A stretch of DNA of 7,325 nucleotides from Deltaproteobacteria bacterium (GCA_030667105.1 DAOUWN010000098.1:1-7325), one strand, 5' to 3'. Numbered from the stretch's first letter, positions 1 to 6,164 are shown. A program made the numbers and translations. The notes: generated from the sequence alone by a model not told the origin.

Positions 1-16
1 GAATAGTGCTTGGCAT
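1..16 (-). CDS. Possible start of a minus-strand gene, cut by the window edge
   Basis: Reading leftward, an ATG at 16-14 is preceded by GGAGG (28-24) with a 7-base gap, which is an ideal ribosome binding site. Only five codons are visible (M-P-S-T-I), so the product cannot be named. A 6-bp hairpin (28-46) abuts and shares one base with the Shine-Dalgarno sequence. The gene would lie downstream of perR on the same strand, but perR has its own terminator, so it probably has its own promoter. The call rests on the start signal alone. Confidence 0.35.
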
Positions 17-292
17 GCTGCGTCCTCCAAGGGTTCTTCGCCCTTGCGGATCAAAAAAATCAGAGATCCTTTGTATCGTAACCAGAAACCTCAACCAAAG
101 CCCCTGTCCGCCCCAAAGGGGGTGATTGAGCGCAGAAACAGCAGGTGACTATGGTGCTTGATGCTTGTTACCGTTTCCCAAGGCCACTGTATCCTGGAAA
201 AATATCGGTTCACCGGCCGCCTGTGGCAGACTCTTAGTTATTAATAATGCGTCTTGTAAAATAAACAATGTTAGCAGATAATTATTCTCCAC
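17..292. other. Gene-free stretch with possible structured leader
   Basis: No convincing coding region lies here on either strand. It contains several inverted repeats. CAAGGG/CCCTTG (28-33 with 41-46) has a 7-base loop and touches the Shine-Dalgarno of the left-edge gene. GGATC/GATCC spans 48-52 and 65-69. CCCC-AAA-GGGG lies at 111-121. GCCAC/GTGGC (183-187 with 223-227) encloses CGGT/ACCG (206-209 with 212-215). The right end is AT-rich, with the palindrome TTATTAATAA (238-247). If the left-edge gene is real, much of this would be its promoter and 5' leader. None of the folds matches a riboswitch class that I recognise. Confidence 0.4.
254..282 (+). promoter_or_regulatory. Weak candidate sigma-70-like promoter antisense to perR
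   Basis: TTGTAA (254-259), a 17-base spacer and GATAAT (277-282) resemble -35 and -10 hexamers at the standard distance. Transcription would run rightward, antisense to the 3' end of perR, and no plus-strand gene follows closely. In such an AT-rich stretch a match of this quality can arise by chance, so the call is tentative. Confidence 0.2.
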
Positions 293-331
293 AAAAAGCA
301 AAAAAAAGTAGCGCCCAAATGTTGAGCTACT
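293..331 (-). terminator. Rho-independent terminator of perR
   Basis: On the minus strand AGTAGC (331-326) pairs perfectly with GCTACT (312-307). Inside the loop CAA and TTG can extend the fold. The stem runs directly into a tract of T residues (307-301) followed by another T-rich stretch down to about 293. This is a classic intrinsic terminator. The perR stop codon (329-327) sits in the 5' arm of the stem, so the terminator begins within the gene's last codons. Confidence 0.8.
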
Positions 332-767
332 CCTTCTCCTGACACTCGCGGCAGATGCCGAAAAAGTCCAGGCGATGGCTCACGACCCGATAGCCCGTTT
401 TTCTTGATACCTCTTTGCACAGTCCAGTCACGTCGCCGACATCCGCATCAACGATGTTTCTGCACTGTAAGCACATGAGATGCGGGTGAGGATGTGGATT
501 TCTCCCATCATAGCGGCAACCCATACCACCAAAGCTGAGTTCCATGACCTGTCCCATCTCTTTGAGCAACGTTACAGTCTTGTATATGGTGGCCAGGCTG
601 GTCATCGGAAAATCCCTTCTTACGCGCTCGTAAATCCCTTCCACACCGGGATGCTTCTGGCTAGCTGCCAGAATCCTCAGCACAGCAAGCCTCTGAGGGG
701 TCAGACGATAGCCCTCTTCTCTCAATCTAGCGATCATTTCATCCAGACGTGTGTAAAGATCAGCCAC
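327..767 (-). CDS. perR: PerR-type Fur family transcriptional regulator
   Basis: A 146-residue Fur-superfamily repressor, the usual length. Residues 1-80 form the winged-helix DNA-binding part (GYRLTPQR at 19-26; the TSLATIYKTV recognition region at 56-65). The C-terminal part is the dimerisation and metal-sensing domain. Aligned by eye to Bacillus subtilis PerR, all five regulatory metal ligands are present (H39, D87, H94, H96, D107). So are both structural zinc CXXC pairs (C99/C102, C139/C142). The Asp at 107 is the PerR-like state, which in characterised PerR allows iron-dependent histidine oxidation by peroxide. The start is GTG at 767, chosen for the upstream AAGGAGG; the next ATG (codon 11) has no such site. 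The gene is monocistronic by its terminator and divergent from the plus-strand genes. It probably represses peroxide-defence genes, including itself. Fur or Zur is less likely on the residue pattern. Confidence 0.88.
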   Translation of the reverse strand: MADLYTRLDEMIARLREEGYRLTPQRLAVLRILAASQKHPGVEGIYERVRRDFPMTSLATIYKTVTLLKEMGQVMELSFGGMGCRYDGRNPHPHPHLMCLQCRNIVDADVGDVTGLCKEVSRKTGYRVVSHRLDFFGICRECQEKE

Positions 768-784
768 AGGCTTGGAGCCTCCTT
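768..784 (-). promoter_or_regulatory. perR ribosome binding site partly inside a small hairpin
   Basis: AAGGAGG (784-778) is a near-perfect Shine-Dalgarno, but it lies 10 bases from the GTG, longer than usual. The bases 780-776 (AGGCT) and 772-768 (AGCCT) form a perfect 5-bp stem with a 3-base loop. This stem both pairs the last three bases of the Shine-Dalgarno and ends directly before the start codon. Folding would leave only AAGG exposed. The site supports the GTG start. Confidence 0.55.
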
Positions 785-838
785 GCGGCGGACTTCTTTG
801 GCCAGAAAAAATGTGTATAGAGAAGTTTTAGTTCTTTC

Positions 839-870
839 CAAATAATAGTTTTCCATAAGATTGTCAATCT
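839..870 (-). promoter_or_regulatory. Candidate perR promoter with overlapping inverted-repeat operator
   Basis: On the minus strand TTGACA (867-862) is a consensus -35. With a 17-base spacer the -10 would be TATTTG (844-839), a modest match; a better hexamer, TATTAT, lies only 14 bases away. The -35 lies within AGATTG-T-CAATCT (858-870), a perfect 6-1-6 inverted repeat. That geometry is close to the 7-1-7 PerR and Fur boxes, although the letters differ from the Bacillus PerR consensus. A repressor bound here would block the promoter, so PerR autoregulation is a reasonable inference. Confidence 0.4.
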
Positions 871-913
871 GTTCGTAGTAATCTTGGTAAAAGGGGGCTA
901 TAGGAGGCAAAAT

Positions 914-1000
914 GTGTCTCGTGAGAAATCCGGAAGACGGAAAAAAGACAGAAGGTCATATGAGGAAGAATTTGGCTTGCCGCAGACGTACCCCCTCTGA
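914..1000 (+). CDS. Doubtful small ORF behind a strong ribosome binding site
   Basis: AGGAGG (902-907) is a strong Shine-Dalgarno with nothing recognisable behind it. GTG at 914 (6-base gap) opens a 28-codon, highly charged reading frame rich in R, K and E that ends at 998-1000. ATG at 912 (4-base gap) opens a different frame of 87 codons (912-1175), whose last 71 bases lie out of frame inside the glycosyltransferase gene. I recognise neither product. Options are a short leader peptide, the decayed start of a lost gene, or chance. Beyond this ORF I see no other feature between the perR promoter and 1105. Confidence 0.2.
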   Translation: MSREKSGRRKKDRRSYEEEFGLPQTYPL

Positions 1001-1104
1001 TATAAAGAAGATACGTAACACATCGCACAACGCTCGGATCAATGAAAATCCTTTCTCATCGACACCCGAGTTCATTCCTTCATGGGCACAAGATTCACGG
1101 CCTT

Positions 1105-1779
1105 ATGAAGCTATCCATTATCATACCTGCACTGAACGAAGCGCAGATATTGGGAAACACCCTCGAAAGCCTTAAGGGGTCACCTGCCGAGATCATTGTA
1201 GTGGACGGCGGCAGCAGGGACGGTACTGTTGAGGTGGCCCGTCAATACACCTCGCACGTTCTCGTTGCGCGCGCAGGTCGCGGCTTTCAGCAAGACACGG
1301 GGGCACGTCAATCACATGGCAACGTGCTGGTTTTTCTCCATGCAGACACACAACTGCCCGGAAAGTATCCGCATCTCATTCATCAAGCATTGGATGATCC
1401 GGGCGTCATTTTTGGCGCCTTTTCCCTGGGCATTCACCGATCCACACCTGTCTTAGACTTTATTGCATTCATGGCCAACTTGCGATCGCGGCTTTTAAAG
1501 CTGCCATATGGAGACCAAGCCCTCTTTGTGCGACGAGACTCCTACTTCCAAGTGGGCGGATTTCAAGATTGGTCCATCATGGAAGATGTGGACCTTGTTC
1601 GTCGGTTGAACCGCGTTGGAGGCTTCAGGCTGGCCCATAGCTCAGTACAGACATCGGCCCGACGCTGGGAAAGGGAAAACTTGATTTTCACAACGTTGAG
1701 GAATTGGTCCCTAATGATTCGATACTACATGGGGGTCCCTCCACAGGCCATGGCCCGCCATTACCCTGACACCCGATAG
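1105..1779 (+). CDS. TIGR04283-like family 2 glycosyltransferase
   Basis: A 224-residue GT-A-fold glycosyltransferase that would transfer a sugar from an activated donor to an unknown acceptor in the cytoplasm. The N-terminus LSIIIPALNE is the typical first strand and loop. VVDGGSRDGT (33-42, D34) is the nucleotide-binding segment and FLHADT (D81) is the metal-binding DXD-like motif. LPYGDQALFVRR and MEDVDL (159-164) are hallmarks of the TIGR04283 group, as is the later ARRWE. The family's usual length is about 220 residues, which favours ATG 1105. ATG 1042 would add 21 residues with no counterpart in the fold. Neither start has a good Shine-Dalgarno. No membrane segment is visible. TIGR04283 proteins are named for association with a radical SAM/selenodomain system, but the radical SAM gene at 6210 is of another type. 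Acceptor and pathway are unknown. Confidence 0.85.
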   Translation: MKLSIIIPALNEAQILGNTLESLKGSPAEIIVVDGGSRDGTVEVARQYTSHVLVARAGRGFQQDTGARQSHGNVLVFLHADTQLPGKYPHLIHQALDDPGVIFGAFSLGIHRSTPVLDFIAFMANLRSRLLKLPYGDQALFVRRDSYFQVGGFQDWSIMEDVDLVRRLNRVGGFRLAHSSVQTSARRWERENLIFTTLRNWSLMIRYYMGVPPQAMARHYPDTR

Positions 1780-1844
1780 AAAAGGCCTGAATACATTCTA
1801 TTTATCCATCCGCAATGAATTAAGCTAATCGCCTGTCAAGGAAG

Positions 1845-2148
1845 TTGATAGATACCATTGTAATCATTGCTCTTTTTACTGCTGATAAGCAAGCAGAAAC
1901 GTTGGCGGAACAGATTCTTGAACCTCCCGCTGAGAAGGAGTCAGACATGCTTGACAAGATAGTGAAAAGCGATGAAGACTGGAAGAAGATACTGACACCT
2001 GAGCAATACAGAATTACTCGCAGAAAAAGAACTGAACGACCCTTCACAGGGAAATACCACGACTTTAAAGGGAACGGGGCTTCGTTACTGTATTAATTCA
2101 GTTGCACTCAGTTTTGTTGAGAGGACAGGACATAAGGCGGGGAAATAG
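1845..2148 (+). pseudogene. msrB: Internally deleted peptide-methionine (R)-S-oxide reductase
   Basis: The frame ending at 2096 carries the N-terminal MsrB segment: [15 protein letters not shown], then [15 protein letters not shown]. It then reads nonsense and stops. In another frame, 2074-2148 encodes [14 protein letters not shown] plus a short tail and stop; this is the conserved MsrB C-terminus with the catalytic Cys. The part that should lie between is missing: about 65-75 residues with both zinc CXXC pairs, the GWPSF motif and the HLGH-type region. The join is near 2070-2076. A strong Shine-Dalgarno precedes ATG 1947. Upstream in-frame codons from TTG 1845 read like a weak signal peptide (TIVIIALFT); ATG 1815 lies in the same frame but meets TAA two codons later. 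Intact MsrB reduces methionine-R-sulfoxide in oxidised proteins. This copy cannot. An assembly error is the main alternative. Confidence 0.85.
1935..1940 (+). promoter_or_regulatory. Relic ribosome binding site of msrB
   Basis: AAGGAG six bases before ATG 1947 is an ideal start signal. It suggests that translation of the old msrB began at MLDKIV, or that there was an internal start giving a cytoplasmic form. The upstream in-frame extension has only a TTG, with a poorly spaced AAGGA before it. Confidence 0.5.
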
Positions 2149-2198
2149 TGTCACCTCAATTGACGTATGAATAAACGCATTGCGTGGGGGAAAATTCA

Positions 2199-3098
2199 AT
2201 GAAGATTGGTTTTGTTGGTTTAGGGAAAATGGGCGGACGGATGGTTGAGCGTTTGATGGAGGCCGGGCATGAGATAGTCGCCTTCGACCCGATTGAAGAG
2301 GCACTGAGAGAAGCGCAAAATAGGGGGGCAATACCTGCAAGTTCCTTCCAGGGGCTAGTTGACCAACTTGACGCGCCTCGTGCTGTTTGGGTTATGGTGC
2401 CGTCCGGCAAGCCTACAGAAGATACGGTCACAACCTTATCCAGTCTCTTAGAAGGTGGAGATATCCTAATAGATGGAGGATACTCCTTTTACAAGGATTC
2501 CACAAGGCGGGCACAAACGCTTCAAGCAAAGGGTATATCGCTTCTCGATGCAGGCACAAGCGGCGGTGTCTGGGGGCTAAAGATTGGCTACTGCCTGATG
2601 GTTGGTGGAAAAGAGGCGGCATTTAAGAAAGCGGAGCCTCTGTTTAAGGCATTGGCCCCGGAAAACGGCTATGCCTATGTGGGCGCAAGCGGCGCCGGGC
2701 ATTTTGTAAAAATGGTCCATAACGGCATTGAATATGCTTTACTCCAAGGCTATGCTGAGGGCTTTGAGATTCTGAATGCCAAAAAAGAGTTCGATTTTGA
2801 TCTAGAAAAGATTGCGCATCTGTGGAATCAAGGCAGTGTTATTCGCTCTTGGCTCTTGGAACTGGCGAAGGACGCCTTTAAGAAAGACCCCCATTTGGAG
2901 TCAATACGGGGATACGTTCAGGACTCCGGAGAAGGTCGCTGGACAGTAGCCGAGGCCATGGAAAACGATGTGCCGGCACCTGTTATCACGTTGTCTCTCT
3001 TGGAACGATTTCGTTCGCGCCAGGAGGAATCCTTCAGCGCCAGAGTAATTGCTGCATTGCGCGATGAGTTTGGCGGACATGGGGTCAAGAAAAAATAG
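2199..3098 (+). CDS. gnd: Short-form 6-phosphogluconate dehydrogenase, probably NAD-dependent
   Basis: Oxidatively decarboxylates 6-phosphogluconate to ribulose 5-phosphate in the cytosol. At 299 residues it belongs to the short (about 300-residue) 6PGDH class, not the 470-residue class. The Rossmann motif GLGKMG is at 7-12. The substrate motif DAGTSGG is at 117-123. The catalytic Lys lies in GHFVKMVHNGIE, with K171, N175 and E178 matching the family K, N and E. The second strand ends in FDP (D30, P31), where NADP-specific enzymes have NR; an acidic residue there indicates NAD preference by family rule. ATG 2199 is preferred because GGGGGA lies 7 bases upstream; GTG 2184 would add five residues. 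It leads a plus-strand operon, and the zwf frame opens at the base after its stop. Confidence 0.93.
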   Translation: MKIGFVGLGKMGGRMVERLMEAGHEIVAFDPIEEALREAQNRGAIPASSFQGLVDQLDAPRAVWVMVPSGKPTEDTVTTLSSLLEGGDILIDGGYSFYKDSTRRAQTLQAKGISLLDAGTSGGVWGLKIGYCLMVGGKEAAFKKAEPLFKALAPENGYAYVGASGAGHFVKMVHNGIEYALLQGYAEGFEILNAKKEFDFDLEKIAHLWNQGSVIRSWLLELAKDAFKKDPHLESIRGYVQDSGEGRWTVAEAMENDVPAPVITLSLLERFRSRQEESFSARVIAALRDEFGGHGVKKK

Positions 3099-4700
3099 GT
3101 GGAAGAAGTGGATCAAGACAACCGAACCAATGAAATCGGCCAAACAGTGGTCAAGGTCGGTGAGGTGCCCACAGGGGAGCCGGGATCGTGCGTGATTGAA
3201 GTGCCCGGTGACCCATGTGCCATTATAATCATCGGGGCCTGTGGGGACCTCGCACGAAGGAAGCTCGTACAGGCCCTTTTCAGACTTTTTGAGAACGGCG
3301 GACTACCGGACCCTTTTCTGATTATGGGCGTGGATCTCGTTCAAATGAACACAGAAGAGTATCGGGATTTCATCAAAGAGTCTGTACAGACCTTTGGAGG
3401 GGTAAAACCCATTGAAAAGGACTGGAATGCCTTTGTGTCACAGCTTCATTACATAAGCACGAGTCCTGAGGCGGATTCACCCTATTCGGAACTCGGAGAT
3501 TTTTTGAAAAGCAGGCTTCGTGATCTCCACATTCCTGGAAATCGCCTCCTTTATCTTGCGGTGCCCCCCACCCAATATGTCAAGATTATCGGTGACCTGG
3601 GCAAGGCCTCTCTTTCGGAGGAAAGCGGTACATGGTCGGGATGGTGCCGCGTGGTCATCGAAAAGCCTTTTGGGCGTGATCTAAAAAGCGCTCAAGATTT
3701 GAATCGCCACATTCATGAGTACTTTCGCGAAGATCAAGTCTATCGCATCGATCACTATTTGGCCAAGGAGACAGTACAAAACCTGCTTATGTTTCGTTTT
3801 GCAAATGCCATCTTTGAGCCTATATGGAACCGGCGATACATTGATCATGTACAAATCACGGCTGCGGAAACGCTGGGTGTGGAACATCGCGCAGTGTATT
3901 ATGAGCAGGCAGGGGTGCTGAGAGACATGTTTCAAAATCATATGCTCCAGCTTTTGGCCATGACCGCTATGGAGCCGCCCTCTCTGTTTGAAGCGGACAG
4001 GGTGAGGGATGAAAAAGTAAAGGTTTTTCGGTCTCTCCGGCCTTTTCCCGTAAACAGGATTGATGAACACCTTGTTCTGGGCCAGTACACGGCCGGAACG
4101 ATAGGCGGGCAGCCGATGCCTGGATACAGAGAGGAACCGGGCGTGGATAAGCACTCGCTGGTTCCCACCTTTGCAATGGCCAAGCTCTTCATCGACAACT
4201 GGCGTTGGCAGGGGGTGCCCTTTTATTTGCGTTCAGGAAAAAGGATGGCAAAAAAGATCACTGAAATTGCTATTCAGCTTAAGCAGGTCCCAAATCTGAT
4301 GTTTCGCAATGTGTTGTCTGAAACCATTTATCCTAATGTACTGGTCCTGAGGATTCAACCGGACGAAAGAATCACCTTGACGTTTCAGACAAAGCTTCCT
4401 GGCGCAAAAGTTTGCCTGCAACCGGTGACCATGGATTTTCATTACAGTTCCGTTAAAGAAGCCACATTTTTGGACGCTTACGAAAAGGTCATTTCGGATT
4501 GTCTGCTGGGGGACCATATGTTGTTCGTCCGGCAGGACGGAGTGGAGCAATGCTGGACTTTTCTCTCGCCGATTCTGCATGCCTGCGAAACATGTAAAGA
4601 TCGTGAACAAACGCTCCGTTTTTACAAAGCAGGCACATGGGGGGCCCAGGAGGCTGATGACCTGATAACAGGTGACAGCCGTGGATGGCGGGATGTTTAA
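3099..4700 (+). CDS. zwf: Glucose-6-phosphate 1-dehydrogenase, possibly NAD-preferring
   Basis: Oxidises glucose 6-phosphate to 6-phosphogluconolactone, the entry step of the oxidative pentose phosphate pathway. Its 533 residues are slightly longer than usual because about 38 residues precede the Rossmann fold. Motifs in order: GACGDLARRKL (46-56), EKPFGRD, RIDHYLAKETVQN (D218, H219 in the substrate site), DMFQNH (catalytic-base His281) and LRSGKRM. After the second strand the sequence is GVDLVQ (D79, L80). E. coli Zwf has GVGRAD, with Arg binding the NADP 2'-phosphate; this Arg is lost. The first possible start, GTG 3099, has no close Shine-Dalgarno. GTG 3108 has AGGTGG five bases upstream and may be the true start, removing three residues. 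Translation is probably coupled to gnd. No lactonase gene is visible nearby. Confidence 0.93.
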   Translation: MEEVDQDNRTNEIGQTVVKVGEVPTGEPGSCVIEVPGDPCAIIIIGACGDLARRKLVQALFRLFENGGLPDPFLIMGVDLVQMNTEEYRDFIKESVQTFGGVKPIEKDWNAFVSQLHYISTSPEADSPYSELGDFLKSRLRDLHIPGNRLLYLAVPPTQYVKIIGDLGKASLSEESGTWSGWCRVVIEKPFGRDLKSAQDLNRHIHEYFREDQVYRIDHYLAKETVQNLLMFRFANAIFEPIWNRRYIDHVQITAAETLGVEHRAVYYEQAGVLRDMFQNHMLQLLAMTAMEPPSLFEADRVRDEKVKVFRSLRPFPVNRIDEHLVLGQYTAGTIGGQPMPGYREEPGVDKHSLVPTFAMAKLFIDNWRWQGVPFYLRSGKRMAKKITEIAIQLKQVPNLMFRNVLSETIYPNVLVLRIQPDERITLTFQTKLPGAKVCLQPVTMDFHYSSVKEATFLDAYEKVISDCLLGDHMLFVRQDGVEQCWTFLSPILHACETCKDREQTLRFYKAGTWGAQEADDLITGDSRGWRDV

Positions 4701-4727
4701 TTTTCATCTATAAGAGGAGGACAACGG

Positions 4728-6164
4728 ATGTCCAAGTACGATTATGACATGATCATTATTGGGGGAGGTGCGGCAGGCTTAACCGTAGCGGCCGGAGCGG
4801 CCCAGCTTGGGGCGAAAACAGCCTTGATCGAAAAAGATAAACTAGGAGGAGACTGTCTGTACTACGGCTGTGTCCCCAGCAAAACCCTGATAAAGACGGC
4901 AAAGGTCTACCACTATGCAAGAAACTTGAAGGCCTTTGGCTTGCCGGAGGTAGATGTTCCCCCCTGCGACCTGAAATCGGTCATGAATCATGTTAGAGAG
5001 GTGATTGATAAGGCAGCGATACACGATTCTGTGGAGCGATTTGAAGGCTTGGGTGTAGACGTGATTTTTGGGAGTGCGGAGTTTGTGTCCGAACACGAGG
5101 TGAAGGTAAACGCAAAAACGTTGTCCGGCAGCCGCTTCACGATTGCTACGGGAAGCAGCCCCATGGTTTTTCCTATTGAAGGATTGCAACAGACCGGTTT
5201 TATTACTAATATTGAGACCTTCTCCCTGGAAGAGCTACCCCCCCTACTCGTGGTCCTTGGCGCAGGCCCCATTGGTGCGGAACTGGCCCACGCCTTTGCC
5301 AGACTTGGGAGCACAGTTACCCTCATTGATTTAGTCGAATACCCCTTGAGTGTTGAAGACTACGATATGGCCGAAGTGGTTATCAAACAGATGGTTAACG
5401 ATGGCATATCCCTTCGTATGAGTTCAAAGGCAAAAAAGGTTCATCAAGAAGGGAACCACAAAGTAATGGTTATTGAGAACAGAGAAGGACAAGAAGAAGC
5501 CATTCAATGTGATGAGATACTGGTGGCCACAGGAAGAAGAGTTAATGTTGAAGGCTTAAATTTGGAAGCTGCAGGCGTCAGCTATACGAACAAGGGGATC
5601 GAGACAGATCTCCACATGAAGACAAGCCAGAAGCATATCTATGCCGCTGGAGACGTAAACGGCAAATTCCCCTTTACCCATATGGCCGGGGCCGAGGGGG
5701 CGGCTATCGTGAGAAAAGCCATCATGCACATCCCAGGCAAGATTGACTACAACATGACCCCATGGGTTATTTTTACGGACCCGGAAATTGCGTCCGTTGG
5801 CTACAATGAACAACGGGCCAAGAACGACAACATTGCCTACGATATCCACGTGGAAGCGTTTGAGGAGGTGGACCGTGCATTGGCAGAAAGCGAATATCAG
5901 GGAAAGATCAAGATCCTCACCGAAGCAGGATCTGATAAAATTATTGGTGTTCAGATCGTGGGGTTACATGCCGGGGAGCTCATCGGTTCGTCGGTCATTG
6001 CCCTAAACAAGGGCATGAAACTATCCGATCTGGCGACCCAGATTTTTGCCTATCCAACTCTATCGGAAATACATAAAAAGAGTGCCGGCAAATACTATGC
6101 CCAGAAGATTTTTAGTCCTAGAGTTAGAAGTATCTTAAAGTTTCTTTTTGGTTTTCAGGGGTAA
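4728..6164 (+). CDS. FAD-dependent disulfide oxidoreductase, MerA/Lpd-like
   Basis: A 478-residue class I pyridine nucleotide-disulfide oxidoreductase. FAD-binding GGGAAG is at 12-17 with E35 for the ribose. The redox disulfide is GGDCLYYGCVPSK (C43, C48). A second nucleotide fold, GAGPIG (178-183), is followed by D201 at the strand end, which favours NAD(H). The FAD motif AAGDVNG contains D309. The C-terminal dimer domain has AYPTLSE, with Tyr442 in place of the catalytic His of dihydrolipoamide dehydrogenase and Glu447 kept. Tyr also occurs at the like place in mercuric reductase, but the vicinal Cys pair and N-terminal metal domain of MerA are absent. The C-terminus is a basic, hydrophobic tail (SPRVRSILKFLFG) that could touch the membrane. 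An AGAGGAGG site sits about eight bases before the ATG; the gap from zwf is 27 bases. The substrate is unknown; a mercury or lipoamide role is not supported. Confidence 0.85.
   Translation: MSKYDYDMIIIGGGAAGLTVAAGAAQLGAKTALIEKDKLGGDCLYYGCVPSKTLIKTAKVYHYARNLKAFGLPEVDVPPCDLKSVMNHVREVIDKAAIHDSVERFEGLGVDVIFGSAEFVSEHEVKVNAKTLSGSRFTIATGSSPMVFPIEGLQQTGFITNIETFSLEELPPLLVVLGAGPIGAELAHAFARLGSTVTLIDLVEYPLSVEDYDMAEVVIKQMVNDGISLRMSSKAKKVHQEGNHKVMVIENREGQEEAIQCDEILVATGRRVNVEGLNLEAAGVSYTNKGIETDLHMKTSQKHIYAAGDVNGKFPFTHMAGAEGAAIVRKAIMHIPGKIDYNMTPWVIFTDPEIASVGYNEQRAKNDNIAYDIHVEAFEEVDRALAESEYQGKIKILTEAGSDKIIGVQIVGLHAGELIGSSVIALNKGMKLSDLATQIFAYPTLSEIHKKSAGKYYAQKIFSPRVRSILKFLFGFQG

Noticed and set aside
111..121. 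CCCC-AAA-GGGG hairpin as a terminator
   Set aside because: The stem is only four pairs and no T tract follows on either strand.
2..148. Plus-strand open frame of 48 codons from the left edge, basic and Pro-rich
   Set aside because: It has no visible start, no recognisable motif, and overlaps a better-supported minus-strand start signal and hairpins.
480..845. 121-codon plus-strand frame
   Set aside because: It lies antisense over perR, whose protein has a full set of family residues; the antisense product has no family features.
1042..1104. Upstream ATG extending the glycosyltransferase by 21 residues
   Set aside because: The extension is His-rich, unlike the family, and precedes the first beta strand; the fold starts cleanly at 1105.
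2070..2148. Programmed frameshift as explanation of the split msrB
   Set aside because: A shift could join the frames but not supply the missing zinc-binding and GWPSF core, so deletion is required.
2160..2188. TTGACG as -35 of a gnd promoter
   Set aside because: No acceptable -10 hexamer lies 16-18 bases downstream, so I do not claim a promoter here.
2167..2202. Eleven-residue leader ORF whose TGA overlaps the gnd ATG
   Set aside because: It has no ribosome binding site and no run of regulatory codons; the ATGA overlap is likely chance.
3681..4154. 157-codon minus-strand frame
   Set aside because: It is antisense to the most conserved part of zwf, and no domain is recognisable.
4728..6164. 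Mercuric reductase or lipoamide dehydrogenase assignment
   Set aside because: The C-terminal Cys pair of MerA and the catalytic His of lipoamide dehydrogenase are both missing, and no mer or 2-oxoacid dehydrogenase gene is adjacent.
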